A DNA stretch of 64,000 nt from Oceanirhabdus sp. W0125-5. Its GTDB lineage: Bacteria > Bacillota > Clostridia > Clostridiales > Clostridiaceae. The notes under the pieces are model-generated. The model saw nothing but the letters and a program-made list of their open reading frames with translations, had not been told where the DNA came from and searched no databases. A program made the translations under genes and the position numbers. This document shows, piece by piece, positions 55,158 through 63,110 of the stretch. Position 1 is the first letter of the stretch; each line of letters begins with the position of its first letter. The DNA lies in the NCBI RefSeq assembly GCF_027938815.1, contig NZ_CP115913.1, positions 3,940,001 to 4,004,000 of the forward strand. The letters are read 5' to 3'.

Positions 55158-56163
55158 ATTTTTTCTTTTCAGTAGATTCTCTTTCAACTAACTTAGTATC
55201 AATAATATAACTATTTATACCATCATCTCTCTTTTCAAGATGCTTTATCAAAAGTCGTGCTGCAAAAGAGCCTAATTTCTCAGCATTTATATCCACAGAC
55301 GATAGTGTTGGATGTTGATACGCAGCAAGAGGAGTATTATTGAATCCAATTACAGATATATCATCTATCCCTTCCTCTCTTATTGCTTTCAGTGCACCAA
55401 AAGCAATAAGATCATCTGTTGTAACAACTGCACTAGGATGATCATAAGCAAGAATATTTTTCATAGCTTCATAACCACCTTCTTCTGTGAATTCCTTACG
55501 CATGATAAGTTTTTCATCTACTTGTATACCACTGTTCTCTAAGGCTCTAATATATCCATCTAATCTATTCATAGTAACATTTAGAATATGAGGTCCTCCT
55601 ATGAATCCAATCTTCCTATGTCCCTTTTGAATCATTTGGTTTACTACGGTATACATTGCATGGAAGTTATCATTATCCACCCATAAAATCCCATCAGTGT
55701 TCTCTGGTTTACCGACAACAACAAATGGGTATTTTTTATCTTTAAGATATTGTATACACTTATCATCTTTTCTTATAGTAGTTAAAATAATTCCATCTAC
55801 CCATCTACTAAACATTAACTTCTTTATATGGTCAAGTTCTTCTTCCTCTGAAGTCCCATAAGTATAGAGTATATAATATCCATTCTTTTGTGCATAGTGA
55901 CTAACACCCGTCATAACTTGTATGAAGAAAGGATTTTTAAAGATATCTTCTTCGGTACTAGGTAATATTAACCCTAAAATTTTTGTAGATTTATTAGCCA
56001 AACTTCTTGCTATCGCATTTGGATGATAATTCAATTCCTCCATAGCTTTATAAACATTCTTTTTCGTTGCATCGCTAATCTTTGGATTATCTGCAATAAC
56101 CCTTGAAACAGTTGATGGTGATACACCTGCTAGCTTTGCAACATCTTTTATTGTTACATGCAT
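55156..56163 (-). CDS. LacI-family regulator of maltose use
   Basis: About 335 residues. LacI helix-turn-helix VTIKDVAKLAGVSPSTVSRVIADNPKISDATKKNVYKAMEELNYHPNAIARSLA, then a periplasmic-binding-like effector domain (LGLILPSTEEDIFKNPFFIQVMTGVSHYA; IGFIGGPHILNVTMNRLDGYIRALE; SVIGFNNTPLAAYQHPTLSSVDI). It resembles MalR-type repressors that respond to maltose. Nearby operators at 57646, 58867 and 58901 are likely targets. ORF opens at GTG 56172; the ATG at 56163 fits AGGAAGTGA and the family start. Confidence 0.9.
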   Translation of the reverse strand: MHVTIKDVAKLAGVSPSTVSRVIADNPKISDATKKNVYKAMEELNYHPNAIARSLANKSTKILGLILPSTEEDIFKNPFFIQVMTGVSHYAQKNGYYILYTYGTSEEEELDHIKKLMFSRWVDGIILTTIRKDDKCIQYLKDKKYPFVVVGKPENTDGILWVDNDNFHAMYTVVNQMIQKGHRKIGFIGGPHILNVTMNRLDGYIRALENSGIQVDEKLIMRKEFTEEGGYEAMKNILAYDHPSAVVTTDDLIAFGALKAIREEGIDDISVIGFNNTPLAAYQHPTLSSVDINAEKLGSFAARLLIKHLEKRDDGINSYIIDTKLVERESTEKKK

Positions 56164-56481
56164 TCTTTTCACTTCCTATTATGCTTTTCTGATTTCAATT
56201 AATTATTTATATATCACCTTTTCTCATTACTAAATAAAGTATTTTATGTTAATTTAAGTTAAAACATATAAATAACTGCAAGATAATTATAACATCAAAT
56301 GCAATTTTTTCAACATAAACCTTTGATATTGCATAACTTTTCGCAAAATAAAGAATTATCTTTATTACAGAGAATCCCCTTCATGCATAAGCACGAAGGA
56401 GATTCAAGTCCAATGATCTCTTCCATTTGTATAATCAATAAGTTTCTTATATTTTATTCATAATAATATATTAATAGTATT
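56164..56481. other. Intergenic region between lacI-type gene and msmX
   Basis: 318 bp. Contains a hairpin GAATCCCCTTC / GAAGGAGATTC (56372-56405) downstream of msmX, without a good T-run, and an AATAAAG / CTTTATT repeat (56347-56366). The regulator's promoter must lie at 56180-56300; nothing else seen. Confidence 0.4.
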
Positions 56482-57591
56482 CTATTTTATTACTTTTTCT
56501 GTTTCCCCATGGAATAAGTAAATCTTATCAGTAGGTATTTCTAATGTAACTTTATCTCCTGCTCCTACTTTGTGGTGAGCGTCAATTCTAGCTACAATTC
56601 TATGTCCTTGAGTATCAAGATGTAAGAAAGTTTCACTTCCCATCATCTCAGCAACTATTATTTCTTCTTGGAATACAGTACCAGTAGCATTATCTTCTTT
56701 AGATAACATATTTATTCCAGCAGGTCTTATACCTACATATACATCTTTCCCAATTTGATTCTCTCTCTTAAGAGACTTTTGATGAGCTTCGCTTAACTTA
56801 ATATTTAAAGTTCCAACCTTAGCAACTACTTCTCCAGCATCTTCTGCAACAACAGCTTTTATAATATTCATTTGTGGGCTTCCAATAAACTGTGCAACGA
56901 ATAGGTTTTGTGGATCATCATATGCATTCTGTGGTGTATCAACCTGCATGATTTCTCCTTTATTCATAATAACTATTCTAGTTCCCATAGTCATAGCTTC
57001 TGTTTGGTCATGTGTTACATATACGAAAGTAGTCTGTAACTCCTTGTGTAATTTTGAAATCTCAGCTCTCATCTGAACTCTTAGCTTTGCATCTAAGTTA
57101 GAAAGAGGTTCATCCATTAAGAAAACTTTTGGTTGTCTTACAATTGCTCTTCCAAGTGCTACCCTCTGTCTCTGACCACCTGACATTTGCTTTGGCTTCT
57201 TCTTAAGAAGATCTTCAATTTCAAGAATCTTTGCAGCTTTTCTTACCTTTGCATCGATTTCATCCTTTGGAACCTTCTTTAACTTTAATCCAAATGCCAT
57301 ATTTTCATAAACTGTCATATGAGGATAAAGTGCATAGTTTTGGAATACCATAGCGATATCTCTATCTTTAGGAGCTTTATCATTTACTCTATTACCATCA
57401 ATACATAAGTCTCCCTCACTAATCTCTTCAAGACCAGCAATCATTCTTAAAGTTGTTGACTTACCACAACCAGATGGACCAACAAGTACAATAAATTCTT
57501 TGTCTTCGATTTCCATGTTAAAGTCTTTTACTGAGTAATAATCGTTTCCTGGATAAATCTTTTTAATACCTTTTAAAGTTAAACCTGCCAT
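56482..57591 (-). CDS. msmX: Sugar ABC transporter ATPase (MsmX/UgpC type)
   Basis: About 369 residues. ABC domain with Walker A LVGPSGCGKSTTLRM, IAMVFQNYALYPHMTVYENM, signature MSGGQRQRVALGRAI, Walker B VFLMDEPLSNLDAKLR, switch His VTHDQTEAMTMG; C-terminal OB-like domain (IGIRP-type VYVGIRPAGINM) for regulation. MsmX-type ATPases serve several sugar importers at once, and no permease or binding protein is adjacent, in line with that. Start at 57591 (GGAGGAG before it). Operator TGCAAACGTTTTCT 55 bp upstream. Confidence 0.92.
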   Translation of the reverse strand: MAGLTLKGIKKIYPGNDYYSVKDFNMEIEDKEFIVLVGPSGCGKSTTLRMIAGLEEISEGDLCIDGNRVNDKAPKDRDIAMVFQNYALYPHMTVYENMAFGLKLKKVPKDEIDAKVRKAAKILEIEDLLKKKPKQMSGGQRQRVALGRAIVRQPKVFLMDEPLSNLDAKLRVQMRAEISKLHKELQTTFVYVTHDQTEAMTMGTRIVIMNKGEIMQVDTPQNAYDDPQNLFVAQFIGSPQMNIIKAVVAEDAGEVVAKVGTLNIKLSEAHQKSLKRENQIGKDVYVGIRPAGINMLSKEDNATGTVFQEEIIVAEMMGSETFLHLDTQGHRIVARIDAHHKVGAGDKVTLEIPTDKIYLFHGETEKVIK

Positions 57592-57645
57592 GTTACTCTC
57601 CTCCATTTAATTCATTAGTAAAAATCCTATATATCAATCAATTTA

Positions 57646-57659
57646 TGCAAACGTTTTCT
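57646..57659. promoter_or_regulatory. LacI-type operator upstream of msmX
   Basis: TGCAAACGTTTTCT. Shares TGCAA-CGTTT with the site at 58901; also close to the catabolite box TGWAANCGNTNWCA (two mismatches), so CcpA is an alternative binder. Confidence 0.55.
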
Positions 57660-57744
57660 ATACTATTAATATAACATATCTCTTAATGCAATTAAACAGC
57701 ATATCTGCAAAATTATAATTTTTGTAGAAAGTGACAAAAATCTT

Positions 57745-58677
57745 TTAATTAATCATTGCTGCACCGATAATTCCAGCATCATTTTTTAGTTCTGCTATGC
57801 ATACTTTACAATTTCCTGATGCTTTGAATAATGTTCTCTTGTTAATCTCTTCAACTAAATCATCAAAAAACAACTCATGACCATTACATACTCCTCCGCC
57901 TATAGCAACAAGTTCAAGATCTAGTACGTTAATAAAATTAGCTATACCAATAGAAAGATATTTAATAAATCTCTTTATGGCTCTTAAACATACCTCATCC
58001 CCTTCTTTTGCACAATCAAAAACATCCTTAGTTTCTATGCTTCCTTTTGCTAATCTTGCCTCTAATAAACTACTTTCACCATCTTTAATAAGTTTTTCAG
58101 CATATTTTACAATAGCTGTTGCAGATGCAAATGTTTCTAAACATCCTCTTTGACCGCATCCACATTCATAAAAACCTTCTCCAACAGTAATATGTCCAAT
58201 TTCAGCTACTCTTCCACTTTTACCGGAAAATAATTCACCATTTAATATGAATCCTCCACCTACACCAGTTCCTATTGTCACTAACATTGAATTTCTTGTG
58301 CCTTTCATAGTACCAAAAAGATGTTCACATAAAGTTGCAGCATTAGCATCATTCTCTACAAGAACCTTTACATCTCCCAGTTCTTTTCTTAATTCATTTC
58401 TTAGTTGAACATTTTTCATACCTAAATTAACACATTCAATTACAGTACCTTCTATATAATTAACTGCTCCAGGCACACCTATCCCTATAGACTCTACTTG
58501 TTCTGGAGTTATGCTATTTTTATTGCATAACTCTTTTATGTTCTTTATAATATTCTCTACAATAGTATTCTCTCTTCTAGCTTCTTGTGCTTTAAAAGAA
58601 ATTCTATCAAGAATTCTACCATCCTTTACTAATCCTGTTACTACATTTGTTCCTCCAATATCAACGCCAATTCTCAT
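57745..58677 (-). CDS. glcK: ROK-family glucokinase
   Basis: 310 residues. MRIGVDIGGTNVVTGLV (ATP-phosphate loop), VEN DANAATLCEHLFG-type segment with the catalytic Asp in ENDANAA, GTGVGGGFILNGELFSG, ECGCGQRGCLETFASA (ROK zinc motif CxCGxxGCxE) and GHITVGEG for sugar binding. No DNA-binding domain, so a kinase rather than a ROK repressor. It phosphorylates the free glucose left when maltose is split by the phosphorylase encoded divergently at 58961. Confidence 0.92.
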   Translation of the reverse strand: MRIGVDIGGTNVVTGLVKDGRILDRISFKAQEARRENTIVENIIKNIKELCNKNSITPEQVESIGIGVPGAVNYIEGTVIECVNLGMKNVQLRNELRKELGDVKVLVENDANAATLCEHLFGTMKGTRNSMLVTIGTGVGGGFILNGELFSGKSGRVAEIGHITVGEGFYECGCGQRGCLETFASATAIVKYAEKLIKDGESSLLEARLAKGSIETKDVFDCAKEGDEVCLRAIKRFIKYLSIGIANFINVLDLELVAIGGGVCNGHELFFDDLVEEINKRTLFKASGNCKVCIAELKNDAGIIGAAMIN

Positions 58678-58856
58678 ATTATTCTCCTTTAATTAATAAT
58701 TTTCTATTTTACGAATATTCTATTCCAATAACTTATACTCTATATTATAGAGTAAATCAGCTATCCTACGCAATTGAACAAATGCACTAAAATCCTTATT
58801 TTTTTTTAGTTATATTTGTTCAAAATAAAAAACTTAAAGAAAATATGAAATAAACT

Positions 58857-58885
58857 TTTACAACAAAAACGGTTTATGTTATACT
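58857..58885 (+). promoter_or_regulatory. Promoter of the maltose phosphorylase gene with operator
   Basis: TTTACA (58857-58862), 17-bp spacer, TATACT (58880-58885). The spacer contains the symmetric AAACGGTTT (58867-58875), a LacI-type half-site pair. Confidence 0.6.
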
Positions 58886-58900
58886 TAGTTTTGTAAGTTA

Positions 58901-58914
58901 TGCAATCGTTTGAA
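58901..58914. promoter_or_regulatory. LacI-type operator downstream of the maltose phosphorylase promoter
   Basis: TGCAATCGTTTGAA, just after the expected transcription start and 34 bp from AAACGGTTT; matches TGCAAACGTTTTCT upstream of msmX in its core. Confidence 0.55.
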
Positions 58915-58960
58915 TAAACATTTTACAATAAGATAAAAAACATATAGAGGGGGAAGTAAC

Positions 58961-61267
58961 TTGAAGTGTAATGTTAAATTAGATCCATGGAAAATCATTC
59001 TTGATCACTACGATGAGCACGAAGTTGAAATAGCTGAAAGTTTATTAAGTATTGGAAACGGTTGCCTTGGGCAAAGAGCAAATTTTGAAGAGAGCTACTC
59101 TGGTAGAACATTACGTGGTAGCTACATTGCTGGAGTTTATTATCCAGATAAAACTAGAGTTGGCTGGTGGAAAAACGGGTATCCTGAGTATTTCGCTAAG
59201 GTTTTGAACTCAACTAATTGGATAGGAATAAATGTTACTATAGATGATGAAACACTTGATTTAGCAAAATGTACAATCCTTAATTATTATCATGAACTAG
59301 ATATGAAAAATGGAGTTTTAACAAGAAATGTTACTTGCAAACTTCAAAATAATAAAGAGATTGAATTAAAGGCAGTTAGATTTATTTCAATGGATGAAAA
59401 AGCACTTGGTGCTGTTAGATATTCTATCAAACCATTAAACTTTGATGGTACTATTACTTTCGAGTCATATCTTGATGGTAATGTTGTTAACAGCGACTCA
59501 AACTACGATGAAATTTTCTGGAACAGAATAGATGAAAAATCTTATGAGAATGAAGGATATGTAATGATGGAGACTAAAAAGCTTCCATTCATGGTATGTT
59601 CTTACTTAACTTCTGTATTAACTGTTAATGGTGAAAAGATTTCTTGTAAGCCCGAAGTAGTTGAAAGAGATAAATTTGTTTCTGATGTATATTCTGTAGA
59701 TGTAAAAAAAGGTGAAGTTGCTCAAATAGAAAAATTTGTTGCAACAACTTCTAACAGATACTATGAAAACTCTGATCTTGTTGAAAAAACTAAAGGGATC
59801 TCTAACACAGCTTGTGAAACAGGCTTCGATGCTTTATTAGAAGCACATAGCAATGTATGGGCAAAAACATGGAATACATGTGATATTAAAATCGATGGAG
59901 ATGTTGCAGCTCAACAAGGAATAAGATTTAACATATTCCAGTTAATGCAAACTTATACTGGTGAGGATAGCAGACTTAACATCGGACCTAAAGGATTTAC
60001 TGGTGAGAAATATGGTGGTAGTACTTACTGGGATACTGAAGCATATTGTATACCATTCTATATGAGTACATGCGATAGTGAAGTTGCTAGAAACTTACTT
60101 GTTTACAGACATAATCAATTAGACAGAGCTATTGAAAATGCTGAAAAACTTGGTTTCACTAATGGTGCTGCATTATACCCAATGGTAACTATGAATGGTG
60201 AAGAATGCCACAATGAGTGGGAAATCACTTTTGAAGAGATCCACAGAAATGGTGCTATTGCATATGCAGTTGATTTCTACGAGAGATACACTGGTGACTT
60301 TGACTATGTTGTAGAGAAAGGCATCGATGTAATTGTTGGTATTTCAAGATTCTGGGCTCAAAGAGTTAACTTCTCTAAAGCTAAGAACAAATACGTAATG
60401 TTAGGTGTTACTGGTCCTAACGAGTATGAGAACAATGTTAATAACAACTGGTATACTAATAAGATGGCTACTTGGACTCTTAAGTATACACTTAGATGTT
60501 TAAATAAAATTAAAGAAGAATATGCTGATAACTACAGCACTGTTATGGAAAGATTAAATCTTAAAGAAGATGAATTTGATAAATGGAATGATATCATTGA
60601 TAACATGTATTTCCCATATGATGAGGAATTAGGTGTATTCCTTCAGCAAGATAATTTCTTAGACAAAGAAATTCTTCCTGTTAAAGATTTAGAAAAATCT
60701 AATTTACCACTTAACCAGAACTGGTCTTGGGATAGGATTCTACGTTCTTGTTATATTAAACAAGCTGACGTACTTCAAGGTATTTACTTCTTTGAAGATG
60801 AATATGATATGGAAACAATAGAGAAGAACTTTAACTTCTATGAACCAATCACTGTTCATGAATCTTCACTATCTCCATGCGTTCACAACATCTTAGCTGC
60901 TAAAATCAATAATCCTGATAAAGCTTATGAGATGTACTTAAGAACATCAAGACTTGATTTAGACAACTATAACAATGATTCTGAAGATGGATGTCACATT
61001 ACATCTATGGCTGGAACATGGTTATCTATAGTTCAAGGATTTGCTGGAATGAGAGTTAGACATGAACACATAGAATTCAACCCTACTCTTCCAGAAAACT
61101 GGAATGGTTACAACTTCAAGATTTTATACAAAGGTAATAACCTTCTTGTATCTGTAACAAAAGAAGGTACTGAAATCTCTGTACTTGAAGGAAATGATAC
61201 AATTGATGTAGTTCTCAATGGAAAATCATTTAAATTAGCTAATAGTAACCCTATTAAAATAAACTAA
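58961..61267 (+). CDS. mapA: GH65 maltose phosphorylase
   Basis: 768 residues, the length of maltose phosphorylases. GH65 fold: N-terminal beta domain (ESLLSIGNGCLGQRANFEE), then the (alpha/alpha)6 barrel with YGGSTYWDTEAYCIPFYM, HNEWEITFEEIHRNGAIAYA and LGVTGPNEYENNVNNNWYTN, where Glu488 sits at the catalytic acid position of the family; C-terminal beta domain after about 690. It splits maltose with phosphate into glucose and beta-glucose 1-phosphate. Trehalose or kojibiose specificity cannot be excluded, but the regulator and glucokinase context favour maltose. The needed beta-phosphoglucomutase is not in the window. TTG start behind GAGGGGGAAG. Confidence 0.9.
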   Translation: MKCNVKLDPWKIILDHYDEHEVEIAESLLSIGNGCLGQRANFEESYSGRTLRGSYIAGVYYPDKTRVGWWKNGYPEYFAKVLNSTNWIGINVTIDDETLDLAKCTILNYYHELDMKNGVLTRNVTCKLQNNKEIELKAVRFISMDEKALGAVRYSIKPLNFDGTITFESYLDGNVVNSDSNYDEIFWNRIDEKSYENEGYVMMETKKLPFMVCSYLTSVLTVNGEKISCKPEVVERDKFVSDVYSVDVKKGEVAQIEKFVATTSNRYYENSDLVEKTKGISNTACETGFDALLEAHSNVWAKTWNTCDIKIDGDVAAQQGIRFNIFQLMQTYTGEDSRLNIGPKGFTGEKYGGSTYWDTEAYCIPFYMSTCDSEVARNLLVYRHNQLDRAIENAEKLGFTNGAALYPMVTMNGEECHNEWEITFEEIHRNGAIAYAVDFYERYTGDFDYVVEKGIDVIVGISRFWAQRVNFSKAKNKYVMLGVTGPNEYENNVNNNWYTNKMATWTLKYTLRCLNKIKEEYADNYSTVMERLNLKEDEFDKWNDIIDNMYFPYDEELGVFLQQDNFLDKEILPVKDLEKSNLPLNQNWSWDRILRSCYIKQADVLQGIYFFEDEYDMETIEKNFNFYEPITVHESSLSPCVHNILAAKINNPDKAYEMYLRTSRLDLDNYNNDSEDGCHITSMAGTWLSIVQGFAGMRVRHEHIEFNPTLPENWNGYNFKILYKGNNLLVSVTKEGTEISVLEGNDTIDVVLNGKSFKLANSNPIKIN

Positions 61268-61280
61268 ACTACTATACAAA

Positions 61281-61323
61281 AAAGAAGGATTGCTCTTTCC
61301 CGGGAGCAGTCCTTCTTTTTTTT
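61281..61323 (+). terminator. Terminator of the maltose phosphorylase gene
   Basis: AAAGAAGGATTGCTC / GAGCAGTCCTTCTTT, 15-bp arms with one mismatch, then a T-run to 61323. Confidence 0.9.
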
Positions 61324-61347
61324 GTCAGACCCCCGGGGTCTGACCCC
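61324..61347. repeat. Second GGGGTCTGACCCC palindromic element
   Basis: GTCAGACCCC (61324-61333) and GGGGTCTGAC (61335-61344) form a near-perfect palindrome, and GGGGTCTGACCCC (61335-61347) repeats the unit found twice at 5980-6051. Sits right after a terminator. Confidence 0.75.
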
Positions 61348-61395
61348 AATATGTTATAATATAACCAACATAACCATATTTAGGAGGATTATATT

Positions 61396-62805
61396 ATGTT
61401 TAATAAACTTTCTGATAAGAATTTTAATATTTTATTATTATTGGTAAACATATTGATTTTAGCCACCTTTATTATATCAGGAATTTCTTTAAGTATCGCT
61501 TTTTGTATATTAGTATTATTAACTTCTCTTATCTTATTAGCTTCTCATAAGTGTGATTTACGGGCATTATTTATTCTAATAAGTAAATGCTTGAAAGAGA
61601 GTCTATGGATTTGTATCATCATATTTTTTATTGGTGCTTCAATTTCCGCATGGATGATATCAGGCGTAGTTCCATCTATAATGTACTATGGATTCATGAT
61701 TCTTGATAAAGCACCTGTTAATTTCATATTATTATGCTTTATTATAACTGCAATCATTTCATATTTTATGGGTACTGCAATCGGCACAATCAGTTCCATG
61801 GGTATTGCTTTATTAGGTATAGCAAAAGGAATCAATGCACCAATTGCACTGACATTAGGTTCAATAATCTCTGGTGCCTTCATTGCTGATAAGATATCTC
61901 CAATTTCCGGTTTGTTAAACTTGACCTTAAACTCTGCAGGTACAAGCTATAAGAAATACTTTAAAACTTCATTATACACCTTAATTCCCACAGTGATTTT
62001 AACTTCAATCCTATATTTTATATTAGGAAGCATCTTCTGCCCTAAAATAGATACCTCAAATATATTGTTATATATGATTGATTTAAATGAGAATTTTATC
62101 ATTTCCCCCTATCTATTATTTATTCCATTTGCTGTAGTTTTTTTGACCTTCTTAGGGTTAAAGACTCTATATACACTTCCCATAGGAACACTCTTAGGAT
62201 CAATTTGCGCAATTGTAGTTCAGAAAAAATCACTTTACGCTATTACTAATGCAATTTTAAAGGGATACTCACTAAAAAAAACAACTTCTATTATATCCCC
62301 CTTAATAAAAGGAGGTGGAGCATTCAATATGCTGGAGGTAATAATAATTGTTGCAGGTTCTATAGTTCTAGTAACAATCCTTGATGAAAACGGCGTTTTA
62401 TCTCCACTTACAGAGCTATTTCTCAAGAATATAACTTCACCACTAAAACTTATAATCAATACATCTTTATTAAGTTCAGTAATGACAATTATAACCTGTG
62501 ATCAAACCATGGGAATAGTTCTTCCTGGAAAGTTGATGAAGCAACATTACTTAGACTATAAACTTACAGAGGATACTCTAGCCAGAACCATCTCTGATAC
62601 TGGAACAATAATTGCACCTTTAATGCCCTGGAATGTAAATTCAATTATTATATTAGCTATAACTGGCGTGAGTTCTATTGTTTATGCCCCCTTTACATTT
62701 CTGTGTATTTTAAACCCTTTAATATCTATAATAGTAATATGGGTAAAACTAAGACAAACACCCTTTAAAATTAATAAAGAATTAAAAATAACAAGTAGCG
62801 ATTAG
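61396..62805 (+). CDS. nhaC: Na+/H+ antiporter, NhaC family
   Basis: 469 residues, about 12 helices. NhaC-type motifs: SLWICIIIFFIGASISAWMISGVVPSIMYYG, FMGTAIGTISSMGIALLGIAKG, IISGAFIADKISPISGLLNLTLNSAG with the membrane Asp of the ion site, and ARTISDTGTIIAPLMPWN. It exchanges Na+ (or other solutes, as in malate-lactate members) against protons. Ribosome site AGGAGG. A hairpin at 62800-62832 overlaps its stop. Confidence 0.88.
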   Translation: MFNKLSDKNFNILLLLVNILILATFIISGISLSIAFCILVLLTSLILLASHKCDLRALFILISKCLKESLWICIIIFFIGASISAWMISGVVPSIMYYGFMILDKAPVNFILLCFIITAIISYFMGTAIGTISSMGIALLGIAKGINAPIALTLGSIISGAFIADKISPISGLLNLTLNSAGTSYKKYFKTSLYTLIPTVILTSILYFILGSIFCPKIDTSNILLYMIDLNENFIISPYLLFIPFAVVFLTFLGLKTLYTLPIGTLLGSICAIVVQKKSLYAITNAILKGYSLKKTTSIISPLIKGGGAFNMLEVIIIVAGSIVLVTILDENGVLSPLTELFLKNITSPLKLIINTSLLSSVMTIITCDQTMGIVLPGKLMKQHYLDYKLTEDTLARTISDTGTIIAPLMPWNVNSIIILAITGVSSIVYAPFTFLCILNPLISIIVIWVKLRQTPFKINKELKITSSD

Positions 62806-62832
62806 TAGGCGTAGCCTAGTGCATTACTAATC
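62800..62832 (+). terminator. Hairpin at the end of nhaC
   Basis: GATTAGTA / TACTAATC with an inner TAGGC-GTA-GCCTA; a T-rich stretch (TTTTTTATTTTAT) starts about 15 bases later. Confidence 0.5.
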
Positions 62833-62917
62833 AAACCTCACTCAGTTTTTTATTTTATCTAGGTATAATCTAATATCTCGCACTCTTATTAGTTATATAT
62901 TTTTTTAGGTATAGGTC

Positions 62918-62950
62918 GGTACTTATTAAATAAGTACCCTATCTCTCTTT
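62918..62950 (+). terminator. Palindrome and T-run downstream of nhaC
   Basis: GGTACTTAT-TAA-ATAAGTACC, perfect 9-bp arms, followed by CTATCTCTCTTTTTT. A terminator or an end of the neighbouring insertion element. Confidence 0.55.
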
Positions 62951-62971
62951 TTTAGAATAATGTTGAAAAAA

Positions 62972-63018
62972 TATCTGTTTAGACTATTCATATTATCTGT
63001 TTGGACTATTCACGTTAT
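62972..63018. repeat. 22-bp tandem repeat next to the transposase gene
   Basis: TATCTGTTTAGACTATTCATAT (62972 on) and TATCTGTTTGGACTATTCACGT (62994 on), period 22, three differences; a third partial ACTATTC follows at about 63027. Lies 90-140 bp from the transposase stop. Confidence 0.6.
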
Positions 63019-63110
63019 TAGACAAACTATTCTCACAGACTAATATTCTTAATATTTTTCAAGTAAATTAGATGTATTTATTATTTAGTGACTCATATAC
63101 TTTGAATCCC

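Noticed and set aside
62918..63018. Terminal inverted repeat of the insertion element
   Set aside because: The palindrome and tandem repeats have no matching partner, since the other end of the element is beyond the window; border not called.
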